DNA of 5,634 bases from Chloroflexota bacterium (GTDB lineage Bacteria; Chloroflexota; Anaerolineae; Promineifilales; Promineifilaceae), in NCBI GenBank assembly GCA_024223125.1, contig JAAEOP010000516.1:1-5634 (forward strand). The letters are read 5' to 3'. Below, piece by piece: positions 5,294 through 5,634 of the stretch (positions are counted from its first letter, which is position 1; every line of letters begins with the position of its first letter). Position numbers and translations under genes: made by a program. The notes under the pieces were generated by a model that searched no databases, was not told the DNA's origin, and was given only the letters and a program-made list of their open reading frames with translations.

Positions 5294-5634
5294 TTACTGT
5301 GGTGTAAATAAGCTCATAGGCAGCGCTGCCCCGGCCGCGTGTATTTTCTTGAGGAAACTAGGAATGTAGCCGGTGGGGATATGTTGGCCGACGATACGGC
5401 CGTTTTCCATTCCCGTTTCCTGAAACTTGAAAATATCCTGCACCAGAATCACATCCCCCTGCATCCCTACTACTTCCGAAACCTTGAGAACCTTGCGTGT
5501 CCCATCGGGGAGTCGTTCTTGATAAGTAATAAGGTCAATGGCCGAGGCGATTTGCTGCCGAACTTGCAGTAAGGGTAATGAAGGCATCGCCATATAAACC
5601 ATCGTCTCCAGCCGGGACAGCGTATCACGCGGGC
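5294..5634 (-). CDS. cpaF: CpaF/TadA-type secretion ATPase, C-terminal part (runs off window)
   Basis: The last 112 residues of a hexameric type II/IV secretion ATPase that powers Tad (Flp) pilus assembly on the cytoplasmic face of the inner membrane. The visible part begins PRDTLSRLETM, which in this family follows the HANS segment. It continues with VRQQIASAIDLITYQERLPDGTRKVLKVSEVVGMQGDVILVQDIF, a characteristic CpaF signature, and ends IPSFLKKIHAAGAALPMSLF, a normal family C-terminus. The frame stays open to the window edge, so the ATG at 5602 is internal and not the start. The Walker motifs lie outside. One ACGGCCGT octamer occurs in it, as in the other resident genes. No tadB or tadC follows downstream. 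Confidence 0.93.
   Translation of the reverse strand, partial: PRDTLSRLETMVYMAMPSLPLLQVRQQIASAIDLITYQERLPDGTRKVLKVSEVVGMQGDVILVQDIFKFQETGMENGRIVGQHIPTGYIPSFLKKIHAAGAALPMSLFTPQ

Larger units (their letters stand above)
528..5402. repeat. Dispersed palindrome CGGCCG / ACGGCCGT
   Basis: By eye I count about 27 copies of CGGCCG between 528 and 5402. Eleven of them are the full octamer ACGGCCGT (for example in the stretches around 549, 600, 2735, 2764, 2906, 3306, 3389, 3918, 4262, 4562 and 5396). A random 5.6-kb sequence would be expected to hold one or two copies of the hexamer. The octamer is read in different frames (ACG GCC GTA; GAC GGC CGT; GAA CGG CCG TTG), so codon preference alone does not explain it. 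It recalls HIP1 (GCGATCGC) in cyanobacteria. Confidence 0.8.

Overview
The window looks like chromosomal DNA from a Gram-variable environmental bacterium. My best guess is Chloroflexota, Anaerolineae (Promineifilum/Ardenticatenales-like). That guess rests on gene content (RecJ, a UDP-glucuronate 4-epimerase-type enzyme, a GT-C membrane protein, a Tad/CpaF ATPase), mid-range GC, very frequent CGGCCG palindromes and short tandem repeats between genes. It is an inference from style, not from a marker gene.

Layout. 1-391: an AT-rich leader with small inverted repeats, no convincing gene, and a short array of 7-base repeats just before recJ. 392-2116 (+): recJ, a complete single-strand-specific 5'-3' exonuclease. 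2111-2194: twelve in-phase heptanucleotide units that include the recJ stop codon and whose orientation flips in mid-array. 2207-3157 (+): a complete NAD-dependent epimerase, probably UDP-glucuronate 4-epimerase, with a good ribosome binding site. 3157-3225: two more heptad arrays. 3236-4804 (+): a polytopic GT-C-like glycosyltransferase carrying another heptad array inside its reading frame. 4805-4854: a short gap between convergent genes with no clear terminator. 4855-5049 (-): the N-terminal 64 residues of a Gp37/Gp68 (DUF5131, three-Cys-motif) family protein, cut short but with an intact promoter-like element and ribosome binding site. 5050-5293: a spacer with a long imperfect inverted repeat and one doubtful small ORF. 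5294-5634 (-): the C-terminal part of a CpaF/TadA secretion ATPase that runs off the window.

How the genes relate. The three plus-strand genes lie head to tail. The epimerase (UDP-glucuronate to UDP-galacturonate) and the GT-C protein both fit cell-surface glycan synthesis. RecJ is a DNA repair enzyme and its linkage is probably positional only. CpaF belongs to a Tad pilus or secretion cluster lying beyond the right edge.

The most unusual content is at the DNA level. One is a set of degenerate 7-base repeat arrays, in every plus-strand intergenic gap and once inside a gene. The other is a roughly 20-fold excess of the palindrome CGGCCG (about 27 copies counted by eye, 11 of them as ACGGCCGT), used in all reading frames and absent from the AT-rich left end and the phage-like fragment. 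I see no complete new multi-gene system.
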